NCBI RefSeq assembly: GCF_041146795.1 | Contig: NC_135172.1 | Location: forward strand, 40,613,623-40,677,622 | Length of the DNA: 64,000 nucleotides | Source: Maylandia zebra | Lineage: Eukaryota; Chordata; Actinopteri; Cichliformes; Cichlidae | Direction of reading: 5' to 3' | Part shown: positions 53,887-64,000 of the stretch, in pieces | How positions within the stretch are numbered: position 1 is the first letter of the stretch | How the letters are laid out: each line of letters starts with the position of its first letter | Notes under the pieces: generated by a model | The model's input: the letters and a program-made list of their open reading frames with translations, nothing else | What the model was told of the DNA's origin: nothing | The model's database searches: none | Translations under genes and position numbers: made by a program

Positions 53887-56800
53887 GCTCAGATTTACTT
53901 CCAGTGACATTTAGCTCTGGACAGATGCAGTCACTGCTCCCTTTATCTGCAACCTTTCAAGTGAGTGTTCCTGGTGACTTATGATTCAAGCAGAAATATG
54001 TCTGCGGAGTCACCTTTGGCTTTAAAAATTCATCGGTGTGTTGGAGCTGGAAGCGTTCCAATATCAGTTTGAGGAGCTCTTACTAACTTCGGCTTTTGAA
54101 GATCTTCTGCCATCCCAGGGTTATAGACACAATAGATAACAACAAAAATCTTTCACTCTGGACATTTTAGTTGATCATATCATTCATAGCACAGGTAGAA
54201 GCAAAAGATTAATAATACCTCTGTTGATGAAGTAGCTCTGTTTATTATTTCACCTGTGCTTTTAATCCTCAGACACGTGGAAAAGTCTGCTGTGGAAAAA
54301 GCGAGTAATATCGAGCTTCCTGCAGTCGAACTCATTTCAGGTGTGTTCTCTCTGCAGGTGGTGTTTGTGGATGGGAATGGTCTCTTTCATTACAGAGGTG
54401 AGGCGACTGACCGAACAAAGATTTTAGATTTTCTGTTTTTACTTTAAAGATAACATAATGTAATAAACTTTTAATAACACTGATAAAAAATATTAACAGT
54501 TCACTGTAAAAAATCGAACAAACAACAAAAATCTAAAAACACACATTTAATGAATAATGTGTTTGTTAGTTTCTCTGTACCTGTACAATCATCGCCCAGT
54601 TTTCCCTCAAGGTCATCTTCTTGTCCATCTGGACCTATGCGATTAACGCTGGATTCAGAGGCGCCACCAAAGGGGGGCCAGGAGGGGCACTGGACACCCC
54701 TTAAAATTTGCTGGCCGCCCCCCTGTCGCCTCTGTGACCTCTGTGTTGGTAATAATTTTAAAAAACGTGAACACAAGAGTGAGGAAGAATCTTTAAAGGG
54801 ATGGATGGATTTTAAAATCTTATTTGGTTTTCATATGTACATATTTTGAGTGATATCAAATCTAATAGCAGGAAATAAACTAGGTATATAATTCAGTTTT
54901 TTCTCTCTTTTTTTGCCATATTTTTCAAGTAACCTATATTTGACAACAGCAATAAAATTGAAAACCCTGTTTTTGGTGTGCCACCCCCACATGGCCACCC
55001 CTATGAAAAATTTTTGGAGCGTCCCTGGTTGGTTATATCAACACCTTCAGCTTGAACTTAATTTTGTGACATAAGAGACAGCTGTAGGGATTCAGATCTG
55101 TCGAGGGTGGAGGGAAGTGACCAGCGGTTGTATGTCTGTGTGGCCAAAGAAGTGACACACATAACCTATGTCCAATGATTGTTTTCCATGAGCCGGCTCG
55201 GGATGTTAGAGTACACTCATCTCTGTGAAAGGAAAATGGAAAAAATGACGTGCATGCCGATGCTGCTGTTCGGTCTCTGGGTCGTACGTAGCATGACACT
55301 CGTCAGCAGCGCATCTTCAAAAAAAGAGACAGCTAAAAATTTCAGTCTGATTTTCACTGATCATTAATTCACAGATTTGCATTCAGCTCCACTCGAGCTT
55401 GTTAAAAATACTGAATTCAAGGTGAGTCTAGCGAGGTTTGAGGACAAGCTGTATAAACTTTGGCTTTCACTAAAGGGACTGTTGGGTGTAACACCTGATA
55501 AAATCAACCCTGAGTGAATCACCGTGAAGCCCTCTGTTGTAACGTTTCTTTGCATCACACAGTTCGCTGAAGCACGTTTACTCCCCGCTGTTTAATTTTG
55601 GATGTGACTTGATTGTCGCTGTTTGGATCGTTGCAGAGTTTGGCTTGGCGTGTCACCTGGGAGTGCTGTCAGGGCTGCCCTGTGTGGGCGTGGCCAAAAA
55701 CTTGCTGCAGGTGCAAGGAGTCAACAAGAGTGAGGAGCATCAGTCACAAGTGAGAAAACATAATCTCTTTTTTAAATTTAAGATCTTTTTTGTTTTAAAC
55801 GTAGATTCTGTAGGTTTGATGAGTCAATGTGTGCACTTTGTTATGCTCAGGTCTCCAGTCATACAGCATTGTTGTATCCATTGTGGTTTTCAGTGTTATA
55901 AAAAGGCCATTTCAAAATGACGAGTCTAAGACTTGAACGTCTGTTTCTCCCACCGAGCTGCAGAGCCTCGTCACTCTGCGGTTTGGCCTTCAGAGCTCTT
56001 TGATGTAAAAGAGATGAAGAAAACCTGCTTCATATTTAATGTTTCTTTTAGTTGTGTACACATGTTTCTCTTGTAAAAGAGCTCCCAGTGTTGACAGGAG
56101 TCACTGGATGAATTATTTAAGTTTTCAAAGTGTAATCGCTTTCTCTGCTCGCTGCATCTAAAGAGAAAAGCAAAGAAATGTCAGAGAGGGACGAAGCAAA
56201 GGACAGAGTTGTTTTTCAGTGTGACTTTGTGTGTCATCTAAACTCACAACTTCTAATTCTACGTGTGTGTGTGTGAGAGTGCGCTTTGTTTGCGTGTATT
56301 ACTGTTCTCACTGTGACTTTTATTGCGAGCCAAGGCCTTGCTGTGTCGCTAACGCTAATGTGACTTTTTGAATACAAATCAAGCTGGGACAAATGTGCAC
56401 TGGTCAAAGTATACCTGTGGGACAGCAAAACCTGGTTTTCATTAATATGCAAATGCTCCCTTTGTTCCAGTCTGCAGCTCAGTGACCTGCTGAGGAAAAA
56501 AAACAAAACACTTTAAAGTTAAATCTACCCGATGAAACGAGCAGGTGCGTCAGTTATCATTTCACTTCAGGCCAAACTGAACGGAAGAGGGACAGACCTG
56601 TGAAGCCACAGGAAAATATTAAAAAACTGTTCCCTCTTTTTAATGTAATAAGGATGAAAAGCAACATCAAGTCAAACCTAATGCAACTAATGAGTAGGAA
56701 TGAACCAAAAACTACATGTGGCATAGACTAAGGAACTGCAACAAAACCAGCGCAAACTGAGTAAAACAACTTATACAGTCAGAGGTTTTTACAGGAATCT

Positions 56801-59800
56801 GTGTAAGTACACCTTCACTCCATCCATAGAAATTATAGGAAGTTATTGGTACTGAATCATGGAGTTTATTTCGTTTTTCAGAGAACTGCACAGTCCTGTG
56901 AAAACTGTGAAAGCTATTTCCTTTTTGAGGCGGGAGGAGCAGAAGGCGGTCCGACCAAGCAAAAACTGATACATCAAAAAGATCAATAAAAATGCTTTGT
57001 CTGAATCTTACATGAACTACACACATTCACATGCTCATGCAGCTCCAGGAGATTATTTAAGACTTCATCTTCCTCGGAAACTTCCAGATTCCTCACAGAA
57101 AAAGCTCGAACCCTGTGGCCTTCTTGTCTGAGTTGACAGTGAATTAGCTGAGCTTAAGTGTGGTCACTTCTGAAAAGCCATTATGCAAATTCTAAATAGA
57201 ATCTAAAGGTCTGCAGTTATGAGCATTTTAATGCTGAGTGGTCCTCCAAAGTTTTGGAGAGGAGCGGACAGACATCTGATCCACTTCTCAGTTAGCATCA
57301 GATACATAGTGTGATTACAACCCCGGCAATCTTCATGTAGTCGTGTAAGATGCTAATTCAATTCTCTGCAATGTATCCATCTCATGAATTAGTGTTAGTG
57401 GCTTTGGCGTCAGAAAAATTACGCCCGTCTTTTCCCCCTGGGGGGAATCTGATCTTTGTTTACACCTATCATGGTCACCCCCGACGATCCAGTCACACTT
57501 ATCTACTGAAACAATATGTGTCCAAATACATGTGGCTCATTTACTTTCAGGATCAGGTAGCACAGGCATTACACGGCCATGCTGCATGTTTGGCTCAAGC
57601 TATTAGCTTTGGATCAGCGTGAAATTTTAGAAGTCCCTTCCTGCCCATATTGATGTAATTGTCACTCTCTGGGGCTCTTTCTAATTTGTCTACAGGCACG
57701 CACACGATTGCGGCGCTTCAAGGGAACACCAGCTTTGGCGCTTGAGCGCTTGGTGGGAAATTAGCTGTGAAGTAATCTGTGAAACACAAGCTATATCAGA
57801 CTTCCTACCAAATTTCAGAAAATTAGCTCTTTTGAAACAAGATTAGCCATTACTGGAGCTACGAGCACACCGCCACGTACCACTGACGAGCGATACGCTG
57901 CCATACTCGATTAGATCAGATGTCAGAGTTTCTTTCAACATTTCCAGCAAACAGAGTTTCTGAAAGCCAATATGCAGTCTGAGAAGTGTCTCTCAAGGTT
58001 ACAGAAGTTTCTCTTAGTTGCGGCAATTAAATGTGCAAACCTTGAAAGTAAAGGTGTGTATGTGCGTCTTTATCAGATGGAGCCTCCTTTGAAAGGTGAA
58101 AATGAAACACTGTATAGCACAGGGATTGTGTTAATGTACGAATGCACATAATATGTTGCAGGATGAGCCTGTGCTCAGAGAAACTATAATGTACATAAAT
58201 TTTAAAGATGCACTGTAAAACAAATATATTTTTGCATGGAGGTTTGAGTTTCATTATAGACATCTATTCAATTCAATTCAATTTTATTTATATAGCACCA
58301 AATCACAACAACAGTTGCCTCAAGGCGCTTTACATTGTAAGGTAGACCCTACAACAATACATACAGAGAAAAACCCAACAATCATATGAACCCCTATGAG
58401 CAAGCACTTTGGTGACAGTGGGAAGGAAAAACTCCCTTTTAACAGGAAGAAACCTCCAGCAGAACCAGGCTCAGGGAGGGGCGGGGCCATCTGCTGTGAT
58501 TGGTTGGTGTGAGAGAAGGAAGACAGGATAAAGACATGCTGTGGAAGAGAGACAGAGGTTAATAACAAGTGATTCTATGCAGAGAGGTCTGTTAACACAT
58601 AGTGAGTGACTGAAGAAGAAATACCCAATGCATCATCTGAGATGAGAATATTAAAGTCACTCCAATTTTATCTGTTTATTTTGGGCTTGATAGCAATTAG
58701 TGGTCTTTGTGTCACCCAAAGTTTGTCAGGTACAAAATGTAAAAGGTCACACCTGTATTACACCTGTATGTAGGTCAAAACATTTTCACCATTTTTTTAC
58801 TTAAATGTAACTTGTTCAGGGATATTTTTTCTGAGTTTGGTTGCCTTTAATAGAGATTCATAAAATTATATGAATTCTGCTTTAATAACTTATTTAAAAG
58901 TTTCATCAATCTTCTGATTTATCACTCGGGCGAAAAAAAACAAAACTATTTTGTAAGAGTGATTTAAATCAGTTTAAAAATTCAAAGAAAAGAGCCTGTA
59001 AACGAATGTCAGCCTCCAAGACTGAAAACAGAAACAGGGAAGTGCCAAAAACTGCAGTTCATCAAATGACCGCTTGAGGCTGAATACAAAAGTTAGACTT
59101 CAGTCTTAAAATCATATGCTAAAGTTAGGAATGGCCAACATGACATCAGCGATTAGTTAGTAAAGTCCCAGCCAATGTGAAAACTTGTGGATGAGACCAA
59201 ATATTGATGGCTGTTAATCACAAGGTATACCTTCCTAAAGCTCAGCTTGCTTTATCATCCTTTTTGAGTCCAACGACGACCATAATTTACATCAAAGACA
59301 TCTTAAACTCATCAGTAAAGTGTTTATTGATGTGAGCAGGAGGGGAATTTCACAGTTTTATACAGCCAGACTTTAAACCGGAGGAGTCACCCTCTGCTGC
59401 CGTGAAAACAGTGGCTTCCACCTGGAACCACCTGTCCTCAGACATCCTGGTGAACTTCTATCGCTGCACCATCGAGAGCATCCTGACCAACTGTATAACA
59501 GTCTGGTACGGGAACTGCTCTGCCTCGGACCGGAAGGCGTTGCAGAGGGTCGTGAAAACTGCCCAGCGCATCGCCGGAGCACCACTTCCTGCCATAAAAG
59601 ACATCTACAGGAAGCGGTGTCTGAAAAGGGCTGGGAAAATCATCAGAGACCCCAGTCACCCATCACATGGACTCTTCACCCTCCTGCCCTCTGGGAGGCG
59701 CCACAGGAGCCTCCGGACTAAGACCACCAGGTACCGGAACAGCTTCTTCCCCACAGCTGTCAGACTCCTGAACTCTGCCTCCTGACATCTGACCCACGTT

Positions 59801-61486
59801 AAACTCATGGACTGAACATACACACACCCACAATGGACAACTGTACCCTCAAACACAATAATAACATGGACTGAACCACCACTCACAACCACTAGCACTT
59901 TATATAGCCTCTGTAGAAACTATCTACACCCTCACTTATCTTAACTGCACTACTGTATAGCTCTGTGTAAATAATCATTCTGTACATTCGATAATCTTTA
60001 ATCCTACAACTGTTTACAACTTGCATAGTTCCCATTTCTGTATAGCTGTATATCCCAGATTCTGTAAAGTTATTTATTTCATATTCTGTATAGTTTTTCA
60101 TATTTATATTCATATCCTGTACATAGCTTGTACTCACTACAGCCTGTACATACTTATAGTTATAGAATATTCACAACATACTTCATACCGTGTACATTAT
60201 AACATACCATAATAGACCCATTTCTGTAATATACTCACATATCTATATTATTGCTAATATATATTGTAATATATCTATATCACTAAAGCACTTCTGGATG
60301 GATGCAAACTGCATTTCGTTGCCCTGTACCTGTGCATGTGCAATGACAATAAAGTTGAATTCTATTCTATTCTATTCTATTCTATTCTATTCACTCAGAC
60401 CAGAAAGCTACACCTGCCTACAGTACGTGGTTAACATGCCAACTTTATATTTGAAGCTTTATTGCACATAGAGTTGTGTTTTTTCTGTAACTCACCTATT
60501 TAAATTGTATTTTAGTTATAAAAATAGCATTTTGCTTCACCTCATCTAATTTCAATCCCAGTCGTGTTTGTGCACTTATCTGCTTAATATGGCTTGATTT
60601 GTACTAACACACCGTCTAACCTCCAGTTGTGGAGAGTGAAATTCCAGTGTTATGAGCAGTGCTGCACTTATAGATTCACTTTGCTAATAAAGCGAACGAG
60701 TAAGCATTGGCTGATTTTTAGACCTCCAGCCTCTTGTCAAAAGTGTGTCACCGAAGAAAACAACGGGCAGAATGCCAGATGCGAGGCTTTAAGACATTAG
60801 TCCACATACAATGTGTGACTATGATTAAGTTCATCTTTTATATACAGTAATAGTCAGTAAAGCAAAGTAACAAAGGCCTTGAAAACAGACAGCTGTTTGT
60901 TCATCTTTAGCAGTGAATAAGAACAACGGATAACTTGTTAAGATGGAGAATCATTAGGTTGTATTGACTGCCTTCTGTCATCATTAAAGCACATGCGTCC
61001 CCTTGAAGTGTCCGTGAACATGAAAGCCCTTCTCTCTCTGCTCGCTGTTTTTTTATTTGAAGCTGAACATGATGTCCCTGTGCTGGAAGTGATGCAGTGG
61101 GCCTTTGTGTGAGCCGAGCTTTAGACAAAAGAGACAGGATGAGAGAGGGTAGAAAATGTTTCTTTCCCTCCTTTTTGTCCTCAGTACACTTTTGGAAAAT
61201 TTTATCTCTGTTGAAGTTTTGTGTTGCTCAGAGTCCTTCAGGTCTTCGTCGCCTCTCCTCTCTTTCTTCCTCTCTCCCTTAACCTCCAGTTTATCGGTCC
61301 TCCTCTCATACTCTATCCCCTTTCTCGCTTTCATCTCCTTCTCCCTGTTTGTCTCTCTTTGTCTCTTCTCTCACTGATAGCCTGGCTGTAACTCAAACTA
61401 GTGTGTTATTGATGACTTACCCCGTGTTTCTGACTTCTGGTGCCCTGGCTTCAGTCCTATTCTTGAATCAAACCCAGAAACCCTTT

Positions 61487-61567
<81 letters not shown>

Positions 61568-63979
61568 TTGGCCTCAGCCGGGATTGGATGCCCCGTGCGG
61601 CCCCTCCTGTCTCCCTGCTGGCTGCTTGCTGTAATCAGTCATAGTAGAGCAGACACTCCATCCATCATGGAGGCTAAACTCCCTTCATCGCTCTGGCCCA
61701 TAACCCAGAGCACACCTGTCAACAGCAGCCCGCATCACTGCATCTGACTTTGCACCGTCTCTTTGACTGTGAGAACAAAACTTTAGCTCTAACAGAAATC
61801 AAGAGAGAGGTCATTTAAAATCTTTCTTTGAGTCCAGCATCCTTCAATCAAAAATGGAGGCATCTGGTCTGGGCTCTCATGAGACGTCAAAGATGAGCCA
61901 GTTAGTACATCAATAATTTTCTAGTCTTTTATTAGAGTTAGTTCTTTTTCTTTAGGTTTAAAACTAGCTTAGTTGGAAAAAATATATACATTTAAAGGTT
62001 TTTCAGACTCAAGGACTGTTTCTATGTCTGGCTGTTTCATTATATCTCAGTGACACTTCAAGTCTAACGCCTGAATGATCACATCAAATGTTTGCTTTTG
62101 CTGTCTAATGTGTCTGAAATATTAAGTCCAAACTTTATAACATAGATTAGGTTAGGACAAATGTTCTCATCACAAGTATTTTAGCCACTGTTGAATCGTG
62201 ATTATATAACACCATTACTCAGAGAATTTGGAAAATAATATTTGAGTCACCAAACTTAAAAAACAAAAGACAAAAACTTGTCTTTTTAACAGAACGTTTG
62301 CTTGAAAAGAATTGTTTGGTAAAGTAAACATGGCACAGGGTGGCAGTGATATGAAGATCAATGCAGGCAATGGAAACAGCTGGGTTAGGAGAGACAGGTG
62401 AAGGCAATCAGGAAAGGATGGGAAGGAAGTGAAACTATAAACAAGGCACAGGACACAAATAACTACCAAAATAAAACAGTAAGGAAGTAACTCAGTAACT
62501 GAACAGGGGAGCAAAGAGACATGAATCAGCTTAAAAGAGGGAAACACATAGAAGAAAAAACATAACCTCTATAAATGCAAACAGTAACTTAAACTAAAAT
62601 ATAACCCGGAATAAAGAAAACCAAAACTTAGACAGCAAACAAACTGAGAACAAAGAAACTATATTCCATCAAAGTGGCAGGAGGGCGACAGAAGGAAATG
62701 AAAGTTGGAGCGGTGACAGAAAAGAATGAGCAGATTGTGGCACAATAACCATTTTATCTTGATTATCTTATTTCAATAATTGATGGCAGACAACATTGCA
62801 GTTGAAATCTAAATTCGATCTGTTGCACGGTCCTGCTTCAGGTTGTATTTAACAGCTTGCACAGATGGCATATCCAAGTGATTCTGACAGAAGACCGTCT
62901 CCTAGCAATTGGTGGTGAGTGACATATTGGTAACTAGCTGAGTCAAAATCTCTCTCTTTGAATCTCATGCATAATAATTATATTTTTGCACGATCACATG
63001 CTTTCGTTTCACAAAACTCAAACACAACTTGAAATATGGTCTTAGGCCTCTAGTTTACTCAAACTCAGTCTGCAGACTACTGTAGATATGTGGCGGTTAA
63101 TTGAAAATAAGGAATATTAAAAAAATGTCATGAATTTGAATTTGTTGAGACGAAACACAGTTTTAGAAAAAAGATTTTGACATTTTTCCAAAAAGAGAAA
63201 AAGTCCAAATAAAGTCTTTGCCTTCATTTTTAAATCAATTCATTGATAATTTTATTCATTTACTTGTGAAAAATGAGATAACAAAGATAATAAAAACATT
63301 TTTTTTCCAAAATACAGTTTATTTAATTGTTCTACTTGGGGCAGGGATAGCTCAGTAGGTAGCGTGGGGGCCCCATGATCGGAAGGTCGGGGGTTCGAAT
63401 CCACTGAACGGCTACACTGAGGTATACCTGAGCAAGGTACCGTCCCTACACACTGCTTCCCGGGCGCCCAGTGGCTGCCCACTGCTTCACTAAGTAAATG
63501 GGTTAAATGCAGAGAGGAATTTCCCACGGGGATCAATAAAGTAAATAGTACATTGTTATTACATTATCATTAATCTGTATTAGGAGTTTTATTATTGTAC
63601 CCTTTTATGCCAGATTAAAATTTAAAACAATATTTTTTGTGCAGTGCTTTTTTCTGGGAACAAGACTGTCTGGATTTTCTTTTTCAAAGTCATAACCCAC
63701 CGTCCTTTCAGTGGAATAAAGATGTGGTCCTGTTTTAGCATTTTGAAGCTCTAGTTGGACAGCAAAGTGGGGCCACGCAGAGGTTAGAGACAAAGTGACG
63801 CGAGTGTGAAGGCTCTGCAGGAGGTTAATACTTTGTTTCAGCTTGCTGCTATTTGTTTTGGCATCTGTACATCTGTTTTGACTTTGATTTTTGTTTCTTT
63901 GCCTCCACAGATAGCTGCTCTGCAAAGAGGAGGAGACAGCTTCCCACTCATAGGCGCCTCAGGCAAAGTGCTCGGAAAG
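47503..63979 (+). CDS. ENDOV: Endonuclease V, first six coding exons (3' end outside window)
   Basis: Exons: 47503-47546, 48698-48869, 52713-52847, 54358-54397, 55637-55749, 63911-63979. Phases join to 191 codons. The family motifs appear in order: SEQARLRQQVLEDDTEDW, VGGVDLSF (catalytic Asp48), LTAPYIAGFLAFRE (Glu96), FVDGNGLFHYR (Asp122), then GLACHLGVLSGLPCVGVAKN (about 132-151) and GDSFPLIGASGKVLGK. The three acidic residues needed for Mg2+-dependent cleavage are intact. Vertebrate ENDOV cuts RNA at the second phosphodiester 3' of inosine, whereas bacterial homologues act on deoxyinosine DNA. The start MSASPAEDLLQQWE is short and weakly conserved, as in other species. Donors GTCAGA (47547) and GTCTGG (52848) are weak. 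The remaining C-terminal exons lie right of the window. The introns total about 16 kb, large for so small a protein. Confidence 0.94.
47547..48697 (+). other. ENDOV: ENDOV intron 1
   Basis: Ordinary intron with donor GTCAGA and acceptor CCGATGCAG. No repeat family recognised. Confidence 0.45.
50080..50340. promoter_or_regulatory. Enhancer-like non-coding block with homeodomain and palindromic sites
   Basis: Dense AT-rich homeodomain cores (CCAATTATAATTAATGA) run into the perfect palindrome TGACATATGTCA (50198-50209). That palindrome resembles paired MEIS/TGIF half-sites around an E-box. No repeat family explains the block. The function is inferred from motif density only. Confidence 0.3.
51790..52390 (+). 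mobile_element. Tc1-like DNA transposon relic with internal deletions
   Basis: Segments in + orientation match a common teleost Tc1-like element in order: AGCAAATTCACCCCAAGGTC near 51948, AAAGCCCAAGAGCTCCATCT near 51995, TTGCATCTGAACAAACCACA near 52128, ATAATGCACAGCACCACATC near 52181 and CAGCCACAGGACCTGGGCAC near 52292. Large pieces between them are missing and frames are broken. This family differs from the copy in the ANAPC11 intron. Confidence 0.75.
52440..52650 (+). repeat. Possible non-autonomous teleost interspersed repeat fragment
   Basis: The core CCCACCTGTCAATCAAAGCA followed by GCCATGCCCCTAACAAAATT resembles a repeat widespread in fish genomes. The family could not be fixed by eye and the edges are uncertain. 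Confidence 0.4.
52887..53111. mobile_element. hAT-type MITE in ENDOV intron 3
   Basis: Ends CAGGGGTGGGCAACTCCAGG and CCTGGAGTTGCCCACCCCTG are perfect inverted repeats. Further in, the arms share AAAACCTGCAGGAC-type blocks. Flanking 8-mers tcttagtg (52879-52886) and ttttagtg (53112-53119) differ at one base, the expected hAT target duplication. It starts 40 bp after the exon ending at 52847. Confidence 0.9.
53817..53885. repeat. (CA)n microsatellite
   Basis: About 34 CA units in ENDOV intron 3, starting CACGCACAC and otherwise perfect. Confidence 0.95.
54398..55636 (+). other. ENDOV: ENDOV intron 4
   Basis: Contains a probable DNA-transposon relic at about 54650-55030. The rest is unclassified. 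Confidence 0.45.
54650..55030. mobile_element. Possible DNA-transposon relic
   Basis: Both ends carry G/C-rich blocks of similar but inverted flavour (GGCGCCACCAAAGGGGGGCC on the left, GCCACCCCCACATGGCCACC and AAAATTTTTGGAGCGTCCCT on the right) around an AT-rich middle. No clear target duplication or family match, so this is tentative. Confidence 0.3.
56230..56490. promoter_or_regulatory. Enhancer-like block with POU octamer next to a SOX-type motif
   Basis: CATTAATATGCAAATG contains a perfect octamer ATGCAAAT (56447-56454). Five bases later a SOX-type CTTTGTT (56460-56466) follows. The surrounding 250 bp are free of recognisable repeats. The order is POU then SOX, opposite to the classical SOX2-OCT4 composite. 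Activity is inferred. Confidence 0.35.
57040..57780. promoter_or_regulatory. Enhancer-like non-repetitive block
   Basis: Repeat-free, compositionally balanced DNA with a perfect octamer ATGCAAAT (57183-57190), forkhead-type TTGTTTAC near 57453 and AATTAG/CTAATT homeodomain cores. It contains a 90-codon open frame from 57350 with no recognisable domain, which I treat as chance. Conservation cannot be tested here. Confidence 0.3.
58262..58625 (-). mobile_element. Teleost interspersed repeat starting (ATTCA)n, class undetermined
   Basis: ATTCAATTCAATTCAATTTT at the left end suggests the 3' microsatellite-like tail of a retroposon inserted in reverse. The body (GGCGCTTTACATTGTAAGGT, GGAAGGAAAAACTCCCTTTT, CAGAACCAGGCTCAGGGAGG) belongs to a very abundant fish repeat that I recognise by sequence. 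I could not assign it safely to a LINE or SINE class. Confidence 0.6.
58985..59225. repeat. Possible fragment of a non-autonomous teleost repeat
   Basis: AACTGCAGTTCATCAAATGA and CGCTTGAGGCTGAATACAAA resemble a common fish repeat. Both edges are undefined. Confidence 0.35.
59390..60395 (+). mobile_element. 5'-truncated L2/CR1-type LINE in ENDOV intron 5
   Basis: An open frame to 59785 encodes the conserved end of LINE ORF2: LSSDILVNFYRCTIESIL, CITVWYGNCSASDRKALQ, RVVKTAQRIAG and LFTLLPSGRRHRSLRTKTTR, finishing FPTAVRLLNSAS. A 3'UTR of about 600 bp follows and ends AATAAAGTTGAAT plus TTCTA repeats (60359-60392). The open frame and its near-match to bases 1-155 show recent mobility. It is truncated upstream, as expected from target-primed reverse transcription. 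Confidence 0.88.
61489..61565. repeat. (CA)n microsatellite
   Basis: About 38 perfect CA units in ENDOV intron 5, just after a C/T-rich stretch (61150-61380). Confidence 0.96.
63338..63550 (+). mobile_element. tRNA-derived SINE, + strand
   Basis: The head GGGATAGCTCAGTAGGTAG (A box) and B box GGTTCGAATCC (63392-63402) make an intact RNA polymerase III promoter. A body with CACTGCTTCCCGGGCGCCCA follows, and the tail is CACGGGGATCAATAAAGTA, which resembles a LINE 3' end. It lies 361 bp before ENDOV exon 6. It is not a tRNA gene: the anticodon arm is degenerate and it carries a long non-tRNA body. Confidence 0.85.
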
Positions 63980-64000
63980 GTGCGGCAAAGGACAGATGCA

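Larger units (their letters stand above)
52848..54357 (+). other. ENDOV: ENDOV intron 3
   Basis: Holds the hAT MITE (52887-53111) and a CA tract (53817-53885). No exon recognised in between. Confidence 0.45.
55750..63910 (+). other. ENDOV: ENDOV intron 5 (8.2 kb)
   Basis: The largest ENDOV intron here. It carries two enhancer-like blocks (56230-56490, 57040-57780), a teleost interspersed repeat (58262-58625), a truncated LINE (59390-60395), a CA tract (61489-61565) and a SINE (63338-63550). The rest (60400-61480, 61570-63330) has no recognised exon. Confidence 0.5.

Noticed and set aside
57350..57622. 90-codon open frame in ENDOV intron 5
   Set aside because: No domain or splice signals tie it to ENDOV. 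The sequence looks regulatory rather than coding.
59402..59785. 127-codon open frame as a host gene
   Set aside because: It is the C-terminal end of LINE ORF2, followed by the element's 3'UTR and TTCTA tail.
63338..63410. Possible tRNA gene with good A and B boxes
   Set aside because: The tRNA-like head continues into a SINE body and a LINE-like tail, and the cloverleaf arms are not intact.

Overview
This is vertebrate nuclear DNA, almost certainly from a ray-finned (teleost) fish. Exons are small, carry GT/AG borders and sit in multi-kilobase introns. The repeats are typical of teleosts: L2/CR1-like and RTE-like LINE pieces, tRNA-headed SINEs, Tc1-like relics, hAT-type MITEs and long CA/GT microsatellites. 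The SINE types would fit a cichlid or another percomorph, but I cannot name the species from sequence alone. Nearly all long ORFs are translated repeats or intron noise, so the genes were rebuilt exon by exon from splice sites, phase and recognised protein families.

Layout, all genes on the + strand. (1) 1-1286: a young LINE 3' tail, then the last three exons of a gene I do not recognise. (2) 1287-5500: intergenic, with a decayed L2-like LINE and an RTE-like relic ending at a perfect hairpin. (3) About 5500-40450: SEC14L1, with a non-coding first exon and 15 coding exons (7687-37828, about 725 codons) encoding PRELI, CRAL-TRIO and GOLD domains, and a long 3'UTR. (4) About 44040-46080: ANAPC11, the complete 84-residue RING-H2 subunit of the anaphase-promoting complex, its single coding intron filled with Tc1-like and LINE debris. 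(5) 47503 to beyond the right edge: ENDOV (endonuclease V), the first six coding exons (191 codons, all three catalytic acidic residues present), with the 3' exons outside the window.

The genes do not form a pathway. They are three housekeeping-type genes (lipid-binding/trafficking, cell-cycle ubiquitin ligase, inosine-specific nuclease) in synteny; in human all three also lie on 17q25. I found no undescribed multi-gene system. The points most worth a second look are regulatory and structural: a (GT)37 tract that directly replaces the polypyrimidine tract of SEC14L1 coding exon 5, a (TTTG)n tract doing the same for the last ANAPC11 exon, a composite SINE about 10 bp after a SEC14L1 splice donor, perfect CTCF-type motifs, and enhancer-like blocks with POU octamers inside the oversized ENDOV introns.
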